The notes beneath the pieces were generated by a model. That model was not told the origin of the DNA. It did not search any database and saw nothing but the letters and a program-made list of their open reading frames with translations. The position numbers and the translations under genes were made by a program. This document shows, in pieces, positions 44,018 to 51,382 of a DNA stretch of 56,657 nt. How positions within the stretch are numbered: position 1 is the first letter of the stretch; each line of letters starts with the position of its first letter. The stretch comes from Rhodocyclaceae bacterium (GTDB taxonomy: Bacteria; Pseudomonadota; Gammaproteobacteria; Burkholderiales; Rhodocyclaceae), in the NCBI GenBank assembly GCA_026646875.1, contig JAPKHL010000007.1, forward strand, positions 1 to 56,657, in the 5' to 3' direction.

Positions 44018-45184
44018 TCACGACGCGGTGCGGTGCCGGGCGGTCAGCCAATCCGCGAGGTCGGCGGCGATCCGCGCGGCGGCCTGGCCGTCCCAGAATT
44101 CGGGGACGCGTCCGCTCTTGCCGCACCCGGCCAGGATGTCGTCCACCCCCTGGAGGATGGCGGCACGATCGCGGCCAACCAGGGTGTTGGTCCCCTGCCC
44201 GACGGTGATCGGCCGTTCGGTGTTCTCGCGCAGCGTCAGACAGGGCACGCCGAGCGCGGTGGTTTCTTCCTGCAGCCCGCCGGAATCGGTGAGGACAAGG
44301 CGGGCGTCGGCCATCAGGCCGAGCATTTCGAGATAGCCCTGCGGCGGCAGGAGGGCGATGCGCGGGCTGTCGACCAGCGGCGCGAGGCCGAAGCGTTCGA
44401 TGTTGGCGCGCGTGCGCGGATGCAGGGCGAAAACCAGCGGCAGGCGAGCGGCGACTTCGCGCAGGACGCCAAGCAGCGGGCGCAGGGTCTCCGGATGGTC
44501 GACGTTGGATGGGCGATGCAGGGTGGCGACGCCATAGCCGGCGCCGTCGCGCAGCACGCCGGCATCGGCGCCGGCCTCGGCCAGGGTCTTCTCCGGGCGG
44601 TGCGCGAACTCCCGGTTGGCGAGCAGCGAATCGATCATCACGTTGCCGACAAAGCACACGCGCGTCTCGTCGATGCCCTCGCGGCGCAGATTGTCGAGGG
44701 CGCTACGCTCGGTGGTGTAGAGGCGGTCGGCGATCTGGTCGGTGAGCACGCGGTTGATTTCCTCCGGCATGGCACGGTCGTAGCTGCGCAGCCCGGCCTC
44801 GACGTGCACTACCGGAACCCCCTTCTTGACGCCGACCAGGGTGCAGGCCAGCGTCGAATTCACGTCGCCGACGACGAGCACGCAGGACGGCTTGTGTGCA
44901 TCGAGCACCGGCTCGAAACGGCGCATGACCTCGGCCGTCTGCACGGCGTGCGTGCCCGAGCCGACCTCGAGGTTGATGTCCGGACGCGGCAGGCGCAGGT
45001 CGACGAACAGGCGGTCGTTCATGTCGCGGTCATAGTGCTGGCCGGTATGCACGAGCAGCGTCGGCAGGACTGGCCGATGCGCGGCGAAGGCGCGCAGGAT
45101 CGGCGCCATCTTCATGAAATTGGGACGCGCGCCAACCACGCAGACGACAGGCCCCAGGCCCTCGGGCCACGCTTGGCTGCTCAC
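44018..45184 (-). CDS. wecB: UDP-N-acetylglucosamine 2-epimerase (non-hydrolysing)
   Basis: The 388-residue enzyme interconverts UDP-GlcNAc and UDP-ManNAc. The family motifs are present: VVGARPNFMKMAPI at the start, HTGQHYDRDM, VHVEAGLRS, LHRPSNVD, and LTDSGGLQEETTALGVPCLTLRENTERP with the UDP-binding region. The start is GTG 45184: it overlaps the ATPase stop (GTGA) and has AAGGAG 8 bases upstream. UDP-ManNAc may be a precursor for the repeat unit of the exopolysaccharide. Confidence 0.96.
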   Translation of the reverse strand: MSSQAWPEGLGPVVCVVGARPNFMKMAPILRAFAAHRPVLPTLLVHTGQHYDRDMNDRLFVDLRLPRPDINLEVGSGTHAVQTAEVMRRFEPVLDAHKPSCVLVVGDVNSTLACTLVGVKKGVPVVHVEAGLRSYDRAMPEEINRVLTDQIADRLYTTERSALDNLRREGIDETRVCFVGNVMIDSLLANREFAHRPEKTLAEAGADAGVLRDGAGYGVATLHRPSNVDHPETLRPLLGVLREVAARLPLVFALHPRTRANIERFGLAPLVDSPRIALLPPQGYLEMLGLMADARLVLTDSGGLQEETTALGVPCLTLRENTERPITVGQGTNTLVGRDRAAILQGVDDILAGCGKSGRVPEFWDGQAAARIAADLADWLTARHRTAS

Positions 45185-46302
45185 GCTTGCTTCTCCTTGT
45201 CGGTTTGCCTGGCGCGCACGGCGTCGACCAGTTGCTGCAGGAGCGCGAGCAGCGAGGCATGGCTGCGCTCGAGGCGCATCAGGCTGCGCTCGACGCGGAT
45301 CAGTCGCTGTTCGTTCTGCCCGTTGCGCAGGTCGGCGATGATGCGCGTCGCCTCCTCGGCAGTACTGGTATCGAATTCGAGGCGCGACAGGTCGATGTCG
45401 AGAATCGCACTGTCGGTCAGCTGCGGGCCGATGCCCTCCCCGGCCGGCGCGGCCAGGGGCGCCGAGGCGGCCGGCCGGTTGCCGGCGGCCTGCGTTTCCT
45501 CGCGGATTTCCCGCGCGACCTCCTCGACATCGCCGCGCGTGAAGGCCTTCTTGCCGGAGAGGAAGCCGGAAAGCAGAAGGCGGTCGCACAGGGTATTGAT
45601 GCGCCGGGGAACGCCGCCGCTGTTCTCGTGGATGGCCTCGAAAGCCCCTGCGTCGAACTGCGGGCTGCCCTTGGCGCCAGCGCAACGCAGGCGGTGCTCG
45701 ACGTAGCCCTGGGTTTCGTCCTGATCCATCGGGCCGATATGGCAGGCGGCGATCACCCGCTGCCGCAATTGCTGCATGTGCGGGCTCTGCATGATGCCGC
45801 GAAATTCCGGCTGGCCGATCAGGAAGCTCTGCAACAACGCATGCGTCTCGAACTGGAAATTGGAGAGCATGCGCAGTTCCTCGACCGCGCGCGGGGTGAG
45901 ATTCTGCGCTTCGTCGACGATGAGCAGACAGCGTTTGCCCTGCCGGGTGACGTCGACGAGGAAGGCTTCCAGTGCGAGGAGGACGTCCGACTTGCCGAGA
46001 TCCTTGGTGCGCACCCCGAAGGCGGCAGCGACCATGCGCAGCGTCTCCTCGGCGTCGAGCTGGGTGCTGACCAATTGGCCTGCGACGACCTTGGCGGGGT
46101 CGAGCTTGTTGAGCAGGCCGCGGACGATGGTGGTCTTGCCGGCGCCGACCTCGCCGGTGACGACGATGAAGCCCTCGTTCTGGTGCAAGCCGTACTCGAG
46201 GTAGGCGGTGGCGCGGCGATGCTGCTTGCTGCCGAAATAGAAGGTCGGATCCGGATTGAGCTGGAATGGCTTGCTGCTCAGGCCGTAGAAGGATTCATAC
46301 AT
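45181..46302 (-). CDS. XrtA-associated ExeA-like AAA ATPase
   Basis: The 373-residue protein has the ExeA/GspA-type AAA domain: GEVGAGKTT Walker A (50-58), LLIVDEAQNL Walker B (126-135, D130/E131) and NSGGVPRRINTLCDRLLLSGFL sensor/arginine region. The C-terminal part is a helical segment (about 300-365) with regularly spaced hydrophobic residues, probably a coiled coil. It lacks a membrane segment. In this locus type it is found between the outer-membrane protein and WecB; it may energise assembly of the export complex. AGGTGG lies 6 bases before the ATG. Confidence 0.94.
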   Translation of the reverse strand: MYESFYGLSSKPFQLNPDPTFYFGSKQHRRATAYLEYGLHQNEGFIVVTGEVGAGKTTIVRGLLNKLDPAKVVAGQLVSTQLDAEETLRMVAAAFGVRTKDLGKSDVLLALEAFLVDVTRQGKRCLLIVDEAQNLTPRAVEELRMLSNFQFETHALLQSFLIGQPEFRGIMQSPHMQQLRQRVIAACHIGPMDQDETQGYVEHRLRCAGAKGSPQFDAGAFEAIHENSGGVPRRINTLCDRLLLSGFLSGKKAFTRGDVEEVAREIREETQAAGNRPAASAPLAAPAGEGIGPQLTDSAILDIDLSRLEFDTSTAEEATRIIADLRNGQNEQRLIRVERSLMRLERSHASLLALLQQLVDAVRARQTDKEKQA

Positions 46303-46312
46303 GCGCGGCCAC

Positions 46313-47869
46313 CTAGAACTGGTGCGACAGGGAGCCGGTCAGGGCATTTTCGCGGTAGGTCGTCGCCCCTTCGACAGTGGTGTGGCGGGCGCCAAGCGTT
46401 GCCCGCGTCTTGCCGGCCAGTTGCGTCGTGAAGTTGATGAGCATCAGGTTCTGCGTGGTTTCCAGGTTGCTGCCCCCGGTCGCCGTGCTGATCTGGCGGC
46501 TGACCAGGGCATTGAGCGTGGACAGCCCGGAGAGGCGGTGCGACCAGTTGGCGCTGAGGCCGCGCTGGCGAATGCCGGAGGCGAGGGAGAAATCGTCGGG
46601 CTGCCCGCCGAGGGCGCTCCCGAGCGGTTCGGAATCGCTCTGCACGGCGGCCAGGGTCAGGGTATTCCGGACGCCGATCAGCGCCAGCGACAGCTGGCGG
46701 CGGTGCTGCAGCAGGACGCGCGCGCTGAGGAATCCGCTGCCGGCCTGCTGGTCGGGCGTGATGCCGTTGGCCTGGAGCAGCGCGACGATGGCGTTGTTCA
46801 GGCCATCGGGGTCGTTGGGGTATTGCGTGGCCAGCTGCGGGGCGTAGAGGCTGTAGTAGAGATCGAACATCTCGCCGTAACCGCCGATTCTCGCCGGATT
46901 GGCGGTGACCGTCACATCCTTGGTGTCGGAATAGCGCCAGACGGTCTGCCGGCTCCGGTGGCTCAGGTTGATGGTCTGCGCATCGCCGAAGAAGCGCCGG
47001 GTACGGCTGAGCGCGACCTGCGTGCGCTCGGTCGGCGACCATTCGATGCCGCCGCCGTGCATGGCCTTGCCGATGCGTTCCGGGCCGAAGTAGTTGTTCC
47101 ACTCCCGGCCGCCGAGGATCGACACGCGGAATTGCGGATCGAAGCGGTATTTGAGCATCGCCCGCGCCTGGTCGGCATCGACCGAGCGGCTGCTTCCGTT
47201 GGAGATGGTCCGCGTCATGGCATCGAGCTGCCAGGTCAGCGTCGACAGCCCGGTCACGCCCTTGAGCTCGCCTTCCCACTGCTTGCGGTCAAGGTCGGAA
47301 ACACGCGAGGAGCTGGCCGAGCTGATCAGTCGCTCGTGCCGCAGGCGATAGTCGGCCAGGCTGCCGAAGGAGCCCTCGATGTAGGGCGAGATGCGGAAGG
47401 TGCGGGTCTCGGTGCTGTTGCCGGTGCGCCGGGAAGCGTCCGGTGCGGTGCCGCCGAAGGCGGAAATGCTCTGCTGGGCGATGGCGCCGGAAAGATCGAT
47501 GAACAGCCAGTCCTCGATCGCCTCGACCGAACCCACCGCGTTGAGAAGGTTCTGGGTCCGGTTGCGGGAGGAATCCCGGGCATAGAGGTGGTTGTGCAGC
47601 TGGTAGTCGAGGTTGAGCCGGGCCCGGTCGCCGTGTCCGACGATGCGTATCCCAGGTGCGATGTCGGTCACCAGGTCGCCCTGCCGGTCGGTTGCGCTCA
47701 GGCCGACGTTGTCGGTCAGGGTTTCGTTCACCGAGAGGGTCGGCGTGATATCCCACTTGCCGGCGTGTGCCGCCGTGGCCAGGCAGCAGGCCGCGAGCAC
47801 GATGGCAACGCGCCCCCCCGGGGGAAGACAGCGGCGGCGCTCAGGCGCCATAGCCGTAACCATAGCCAT
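46313..47869 (-). CDS. PEP-CTERM system-associated outer-membrane beta-barrel protein
   Basis: The 518-residue protein has a signal peptide (VAIVLAACCLATAAHA, mature start GKWDITPTLSV) and a long series of amphipathic beta-strands ending in phenylalanine (GSLSHQF), the outer-membrane assembly signal. It is the outer-membrane family regularly located beside the exosortase-associated tyrosine kinase. The ATG at 47869 is preferred since GGGAG is 8 bases upstream; ATGs at 47875, 47863 and 47851 are in the same frame because the preceding gene's Tyr-Gly repeat produces them. The start lies within that gene (overlap 29 bases). It may form or support the export pore together with the short Wza-like lipoprotein (inference). 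Confidence 0.9.
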   Translation of the reverse strand: MAMVTAMAPERRRCLPPGGRVAIVLAACCLATAAHAGKWDITPTLSVNETLTDNVGLSATDRQGDLVTDIAPGIRIVGHGDRARLNLDYQLHNHLYARDSSRNRTQNLLNAVGSVEAIEDWLFIDLSGAIAQQSISAFGGTAPDASRRTGNSTETRTFRISPYIEGSFGSLADYRLRHERLISSASSSRVSDLDRKQWEGELKGVTGLSTLTWQLDAMTRTISNGSSRSVDADQARAMLKYRFDPQFRVSILGGREWNNYFGPERIGKAMHGGGIEWSPTERTQVALSRTRRFFGDAQTINLSHRSRQTVWRYSDTKDVTVTANPARIGGYGEMFDLYYSLYAPQLATQYPNDPDGLNNAIVALLQANGITPDQQAGSGFLSARVLLQHRRQLSLALIGVRNTLTLAAVQSDSEPLGSALGGQPDDFSLASGIRQRGLSANWSHRLSGLSTLNALVSRQISTATGGSNLETTQNLMLINFTTQLAGKTRATLGARHTTVEGATTYRENALTGSLSHQF

Positions 47870-48722
47870 ACCCATAGCTCCCTTGCGGTGCGGCGCTCGA
47901 TTGATTGAGCAGCATCAGCTTGACTGGACAGGACTCGATCGCCGCCAGCGCATGGCGGACATCGCCCTGCGTGGTGGACTCGGCCTTGACCACGACGACG
48001 ACCTGCCCCATGTGCGAGGCCAGCACGCGGGCTTCGGTAGTCACCAGCAATGGCGGGGAATCGAAGATGATGATCCGGTCGGAATAGCGCGACGCCATCT
48101 CTCCCAGCAGGCGCACCATGGCATCGCTGGCAAGCAGTTCGGTGGCCCGTTCGTGCTGGGTTCCGCTCGGCAGGATGCTGAGTTTCTCGATATTGGTCCG
48201 CAGCAGCACCTGCGGCAACTCGATCGACTCATCGACAAGCACATCGAGCAGGCCGGGTGCCGGCGGCAAGCCGAGCATGCGCAGCAGCGAGGGACGCGAG
48301 ACATCGGCATCGACCAGCATCACGGTGTTGTCGAGCTCCATGGCAATGCTCATCGCCAGGTTGGCGGCGGTGAAGCTCTTGCCCTCGCCGGGCAGCGCGC
48401 TGGTGATCATGATCAGGTTGCCGTTGGTGACCGGTGCCGCACTTTTGCCCATGGCGTTGGCAATCAGTGGCCGCTTGATCACCCGGAATTCGTCGGCCTG
48501 CTGCGAACGCGGCGCGTCGGGGCGGATGATTCCGGAGGCGGAGAGCACCTCGGGATCAAGGGTGACATGACGCGACCTGGGGGAGTCCACGACAGGAGCA
48601 GGCGTTACCGGGAGAACCGGCGCGACCTCCCTGGCCGCCGGTGCGGGAGGTGCATCGGGAATATCGACGCCCGCCTGGCGCAACTCTTCAAGACGCTTCG
48701 CCGCTTGTTCAATGAGGCTCAT
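47841..48722 (-). CDS. XrtA-associated tyrosine autokinase (BY-kinase, CpsD/Wzc C-terminal type)
   Basis: The 293-residue cytosolic kinase has Walker A ALPGEGKS (109-116), the BY-kinase Walker A' MLVDADVSRPS around D138/D140 and Walker B IIIFDSPP (217-224). The tail SYGYGYGYGYGA holds five tyrosines (283, 285, 287, 289, 291), the autophosphorylation cluster. The Pro-rich segment at 21-47 is a flexible linker. It phosphorylates itself and works with the separate Wzz-like protein upstream to control chain length and export. It ends in the next gene's start region. Confidence 0.95.
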   Translation of the reverse strand: MSLIEQAAKRLEELRQAGVDIPDAPPAPAAREVAPVLPVTPAPVVDSPRSRHVTLDPEVLSASGIIRPDAPRSQQADEFRVIKRPLIANAMGKSAAPVTNGNLIMITSALPGEGKSFTAANLAMSIAMELDNTVMLVDADVSRPSLLRMLGLPPAPGLLDVLVDESIELPQVLLRTNIEKLSILPSGTQHERATELLASDAMVRLLGEMASRYSDRIIIFDSPPLLVTTEARVLASHMGQVVVVVKAESTTQGDVRHALAAIESCPVKLMLLNQSSAAPQGSYGYGYGYGYGA

Positions 48723-48731
48723 GGTGATTTC

Positions 48732-50291
48732 TCAAACAGTACGGGCTGACAACAGGAACAGGGCGGCCAGACCGGCACCGTAGGCACCGGCCAGTGCGGC
48801 GAGGGCGACGCCGAAGCGGACGAGATCCTTGCGTCTGCCCTGTTTCAGGGATTCGCTGGGCAGCATCGAGACAGTTCCCAGCGCCGCCAGCCCGGTGGCT
48901 TCGCGCAGGGTGCGCGCATCGAAGAAAACGGGCCGCAGCTGGCTGGCAAGGAAGCTGACAAGCAGGCCAGCACCCAGCGCCGCCAGCAGGGTCAGCGGCA
49001 ACAGCAACAGACGGTTGGGAGCCACGGGCTTGGGCGACACGCGCGGCGGATCGATCAATCGGAAATCGATGGTGCTCGCACTGGCCTCCATCTCGCCCGA
49101 GATGGTCGCCGACTCGCGCCGCGCAACGAGGCTTTCATAGTTTTTCTTGTTGATGTCGTAGTCGCGGTTGAGCTGGGTATATTCCGCCTCGATCTGCGGG
49201 ATCAGCTTCACCGAATCCATCAGCTGGTTGTAGCGCGCCTGATACTCTGCGACGCGCGTACGCAGCGAAGCAACCGTCGCCTCGCTTTCAGCCAGGGCGA
49301 TCTTCAACTGCTGGTAGACGGGATTGTTGTTCACCGACGGGCCGGGATTGCCTCCGGCGGCCAGGCGACGCGCCTCGATTTCCTGCTGTTTCTGCGCCTC
49401 CAGTTCCTTGATCACGCGCCGCGCCCCGACGACGTCGGGGTGCTGCTCGGTGAAACGGTGCAGGAGCGTGTCGAGGTTACGCTTGAGCGTCTCGATGCGT
49501 CCATCGATTTCCGGAACGGAAACGCTGCTGGCGGCGTTCGGCGAGTCGGGCAGCAGGATGGGGTCTTCGCCCATGATCTGGCGACGCAGCGCCTCGCGCG
49601 AGTTCTCGGCCTCGCGCAATTCGAGCCGTGCCCGCTCCAGCTGTGCGCTGGCCTCGCCGATACGCCCGAAATGATCCTTGCCGTCGGCCGTCTGCAGCGA
49701 GATGTTCCGCAGCTTGAACTCCTTGAGACGGTTCTCCGCTTCTTCGAGCTTCTTTTCGTAGATGCGGATCTGCTCGTCGATGAATTTCTTGGCCGAGTCG
49801 GCATCCTTGCGCTTGTCGCCCAGGCTCGACTCGACAAAGATCGACACCAGCGCCTGCACCACCCGCTTGGCCTGCTCCGGCTGGGTATCACGGAAGGCCA
49901 GGGTATAGAGGTTGTCGCGCGAGGTGCTCTTGATGCTCAACGAATTCATCAGATCGTCGACCAGCGCCTCCTGCGCGGCCTTTGACTTGACGTTGAGATC
50001 GAGATCGGCCATGCGAATCAGCTTCTCGATGTTCGGCCGGTTGATCAGGGTCCGGCTGAGCATCATCACCTGCTGATCCACGTTGGGCTGCACGGCAAGC
50101 CCTGACATCAGCGGTTTGAGTACGGACTGGGTGTCGACGAAGATGCGGGCCGAGGCCTCGTATTTGTCTGGCACGCGCAGGACAGCCACGACAGCCACGG
50201 CAGCCACCACCCAGGCCGCGAGCATTCCGAGCCAGCGCCGCTGCCACATACCCTTCAAAACGGTTACTGCCTGGCGAATCAGATCATCCAT
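48732..50291 (-). CDS. XrtA system polysaccharide chain-length determinant (Wzz/GumC-like)
   Basis: The 519-residue protein has an N-terminal Wzz domain with a membrane helix at about 20-41 (RWLGMLAAWVVAAVAVVAVL), a long periplasmic coiled coil (about 155-245 and 265-390), the Pro-rich ARVSPKPVAPNRLLLLPLT segment before a second helix at about 432-460, and a third hydrophobic stretch near the C-terminus. It regulates polymer length and links the inner-membrane polymerase with the outer-membrane export protein. The kinase domain is on a separate polypeptide (10 bases downstream). The strand and spacing fit an operon with the Wza-like gene. Confidence 0.95.
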   Translation of the reverse strand: MDDLIRQAVTVLKGMWQRRWLGMLAAWVVAAVAVVAVLRVPDKYEASARIFVDTQSVLKPLMSGLAVQPNVDQQVMMLSRTLINRPNIEKLIRMADLDLNVKSKAAQEALVDDLMNSLSIKSTSRDNLYTLAFRDTQPEQAKRVVQALVSIFVESSLGDKRKDADSAKKFIDEQIRIYEKKLEEAENRLKEFKLRNISLQTADGKDHFGRIGEASAQLERARLELREAENSREALRRQIMGEDPILLPDSPNAASSVSVPEIDGRIETLKRNLDTLLHRFTEQHPDVVGARRVIKELEAQKQQEIEARRLAAGGNPGPSVNNNPVYQQLKIALAESEATVASLRTRVAEYQARYNQLMDSVKLIPQIEAEYTQLNRDYDINKKNYESLVARRESATISGEMEASASTIDFRLIDPPRVSPKPVAPNRLLLLPLTLLAALGAGLLVSFLASQLRPVFFDARTLREATGLAALGTVSMLPSESLKQGRRKDLVRFGVALAALAGAYGAGLAALFLLSARTV

Positions 50292-50386
50292 GAGAACTCA
50301 GCTTTGCATCGTGTTGCACCGCACCCGCTGCAACAGCGGTCGCGCGGGCGCGGTGGACAAGGGCGGCGAAGGGAACCCCCGTGCCG

Positions 50387-51016
50387 TCAGAACCAGCTCT
50401 GCGGAATGATCAGCACATCGCCCGGCTTCATTTCGACGTTGGCCGACACATCGCCCCGCTTGATCAGATCCTTGACGCGGACGCTGTACTGCTTGTTCCC
50501 CTCGGAGGTGCGCAGCAGCGTGGCGCCATTACCGTCTGCGAAGTCGGTGATCCCGCCAACGGCGATCATCACGTCAAGAAGGGTCATTTTCTGGTTGTAC
50601 GGCAACGTCTGCGGCTTGGTCGCCTCGCCGACGACGCGGATCTGTTCGCTGTAGGGACCGACGAAGTTGGTGACGACGACCGTGACGACCGGATCGCGGA
50701 TGAACTTGCCCAGCGCCTGCTCGATATCGCGCGCCAGCGCCGAGGGATTCTTGCCGATCGCCGGAAGATCTTCGACCAGCGGTGCCGCGATCTTGCCGTC
50801 GGGACGGACCGGAACCGCCATGGACAATTCCGGATTGCGCCAGACGACGATGTTGATGGTATCCCCCGGGCCGATCAGATAATTGTAGTCGGCGGAAGCC
50901 GCCGTGGCCGGAGCCGGGGGATGATTGCTCGCGCATCCGGCAAGGGCGATCGCGAACAAGCCGATTGCAATCCGGCGGAATGAATCGCTGAAAATGCTGC
51001 GCAGGCCACTGAACAT
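50387..51016 (-). CDS. XrtA/PEP-CTERM exopolysaccharide export lipoprotein (Wza-like, short)
   Basis: The 209-residue lipoprotein has a signal peptide with lipobox LAGC (Cys28), a Poly_export domain starting YNYLIGPGDTINIVVWRNPELS, and an SLBB-like domain (QIRVVGEATKPQTLPYNQKMTLLDVMIAVGG). E. coli Wza is about 379 residues and has additional SLBB repeats and a C-terminal transmembrane helix; these are absent here, so another protein must supply the membrane pore. AAGGAG lies 7 bases before the ATG at 51016; the longer upstream frame is not supported. It is the first gene of block C. Confidence 0.94.
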   Translation of the reverse strand: MFSGLRSIFSDSFRRIAIGLFAIALAGCASNHPPAPATAASADYNYLIGPGDTINIVVWRNPELSMAVPVRPDGKIAAPLVEDLPAIGKNPSALARDIEQALGKFIRDPVVTVVVTNFVGPYSEQIRVVGEATKPQTLPYNQKMTLLDVMIAVGGITDFADGNGATLLRTSEGNKQYSVRVKDLIKRGDVSANVEMKPGDVLIIPQSWF

Positions 51017-51152
51017 GATGCGTCTCCTTAGATCGACCGCTTGGAAGGTGCTTGAGGATAATTCAAAAAACATATTTCCTGAAGAGCGTAGCAAACGACG
51101 CAAGATTATCATGCGTACTCTTTCACAGTTTCCGCGAACCGCTGGAGCCTGC

Positions 51153-51171
51153 TGTCGCCTGTGCCCGACAG
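51153..51171. repeat. 19-bp palindrome, copy 1 (possible enhancer site)
   Basis: The sequence TGTCGCCTGTGCCCGACAG is an interrupted palindrome; with the preceding C, CTGTCG pairs with CGACAG across 8 bases. It matches copy 2 in 15 of 19 bases. It lies about 150-170 bases upstream of the sigma-54 promoter's -24 element, a usual distance for an NtrC-type activator site. Confidence 0.6.
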
Positions 51172-51239
51172 GCCCTGCCAGCCGCCACGGCCCATGTGGC
51201 CATCGGGATTGCTGTTATTTTTAAACGATTCCCGGGTGT

Positions 51240-51258
51240 TGTCGCCGGAACCCGACAG
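51240..51258. repeat. 19-bp palindrome, copy 2 (possible enhancer site)
   Basis: The sequence TGTCGCCGGAACCCGACAG differs from copy 1 only in the four central bases. Start-to-start spacing is 87 bases. It lies about 64-82 bases upstream of the -24 element. Confidence 0.6.
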
Positions 51259-51321
51259 TTTTTCCGCCAGAAATGTTCCCGGCGCGGAAAGAATTCCTGC
51301 CAGGCCTGCCTTTCACCGACA

Positions 51322-51337
51322 TGGCACGATTCATGCT
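51322..51337 (+). promoter_or_regulatory. sigma-54 (RpoN) -24/-12 promoter
   Basis: TGGCACGATTCATGCT matches the consensus TGGCACG-N4-TTGCW at every defined base except one (A for T at the first base of the -12 element), with the invariant GG-N10-GC spacing. The predicted start is near 51348, giving a leader of about 35 bases to the acyltransferase ATG at 51383. Regulation of PEP-CTERM genes by RpoN with the PrsK/PrsR two-component pair is known in floc-forming relatives. Confidence 0.65.
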
Positions 51338-51382
51338 TCAGATCATGGAGACGGAAAGATGACAACCACGCCATGACCCGGA

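Larger units (their letters stand above)
51017..51382. promoter_or_regulatory. 366-bp divergent intergenic region (Wza-like gene / N-acyl synthase)
   Basis: This gap separates block C (minus) from the acyltransferase gene (plus). Within it are a sigma-54-type promoter on the plus strand (51322-51337) and two 19-bp palindromes (51153-51171 and 51240-51258). An AT-rich stretch at about 51050-51110 lies just before the Wza-like gene; its best -10-like hexamers are weak, so I name no promoter for that direction. No gene was seen. Confidence 0.7.
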
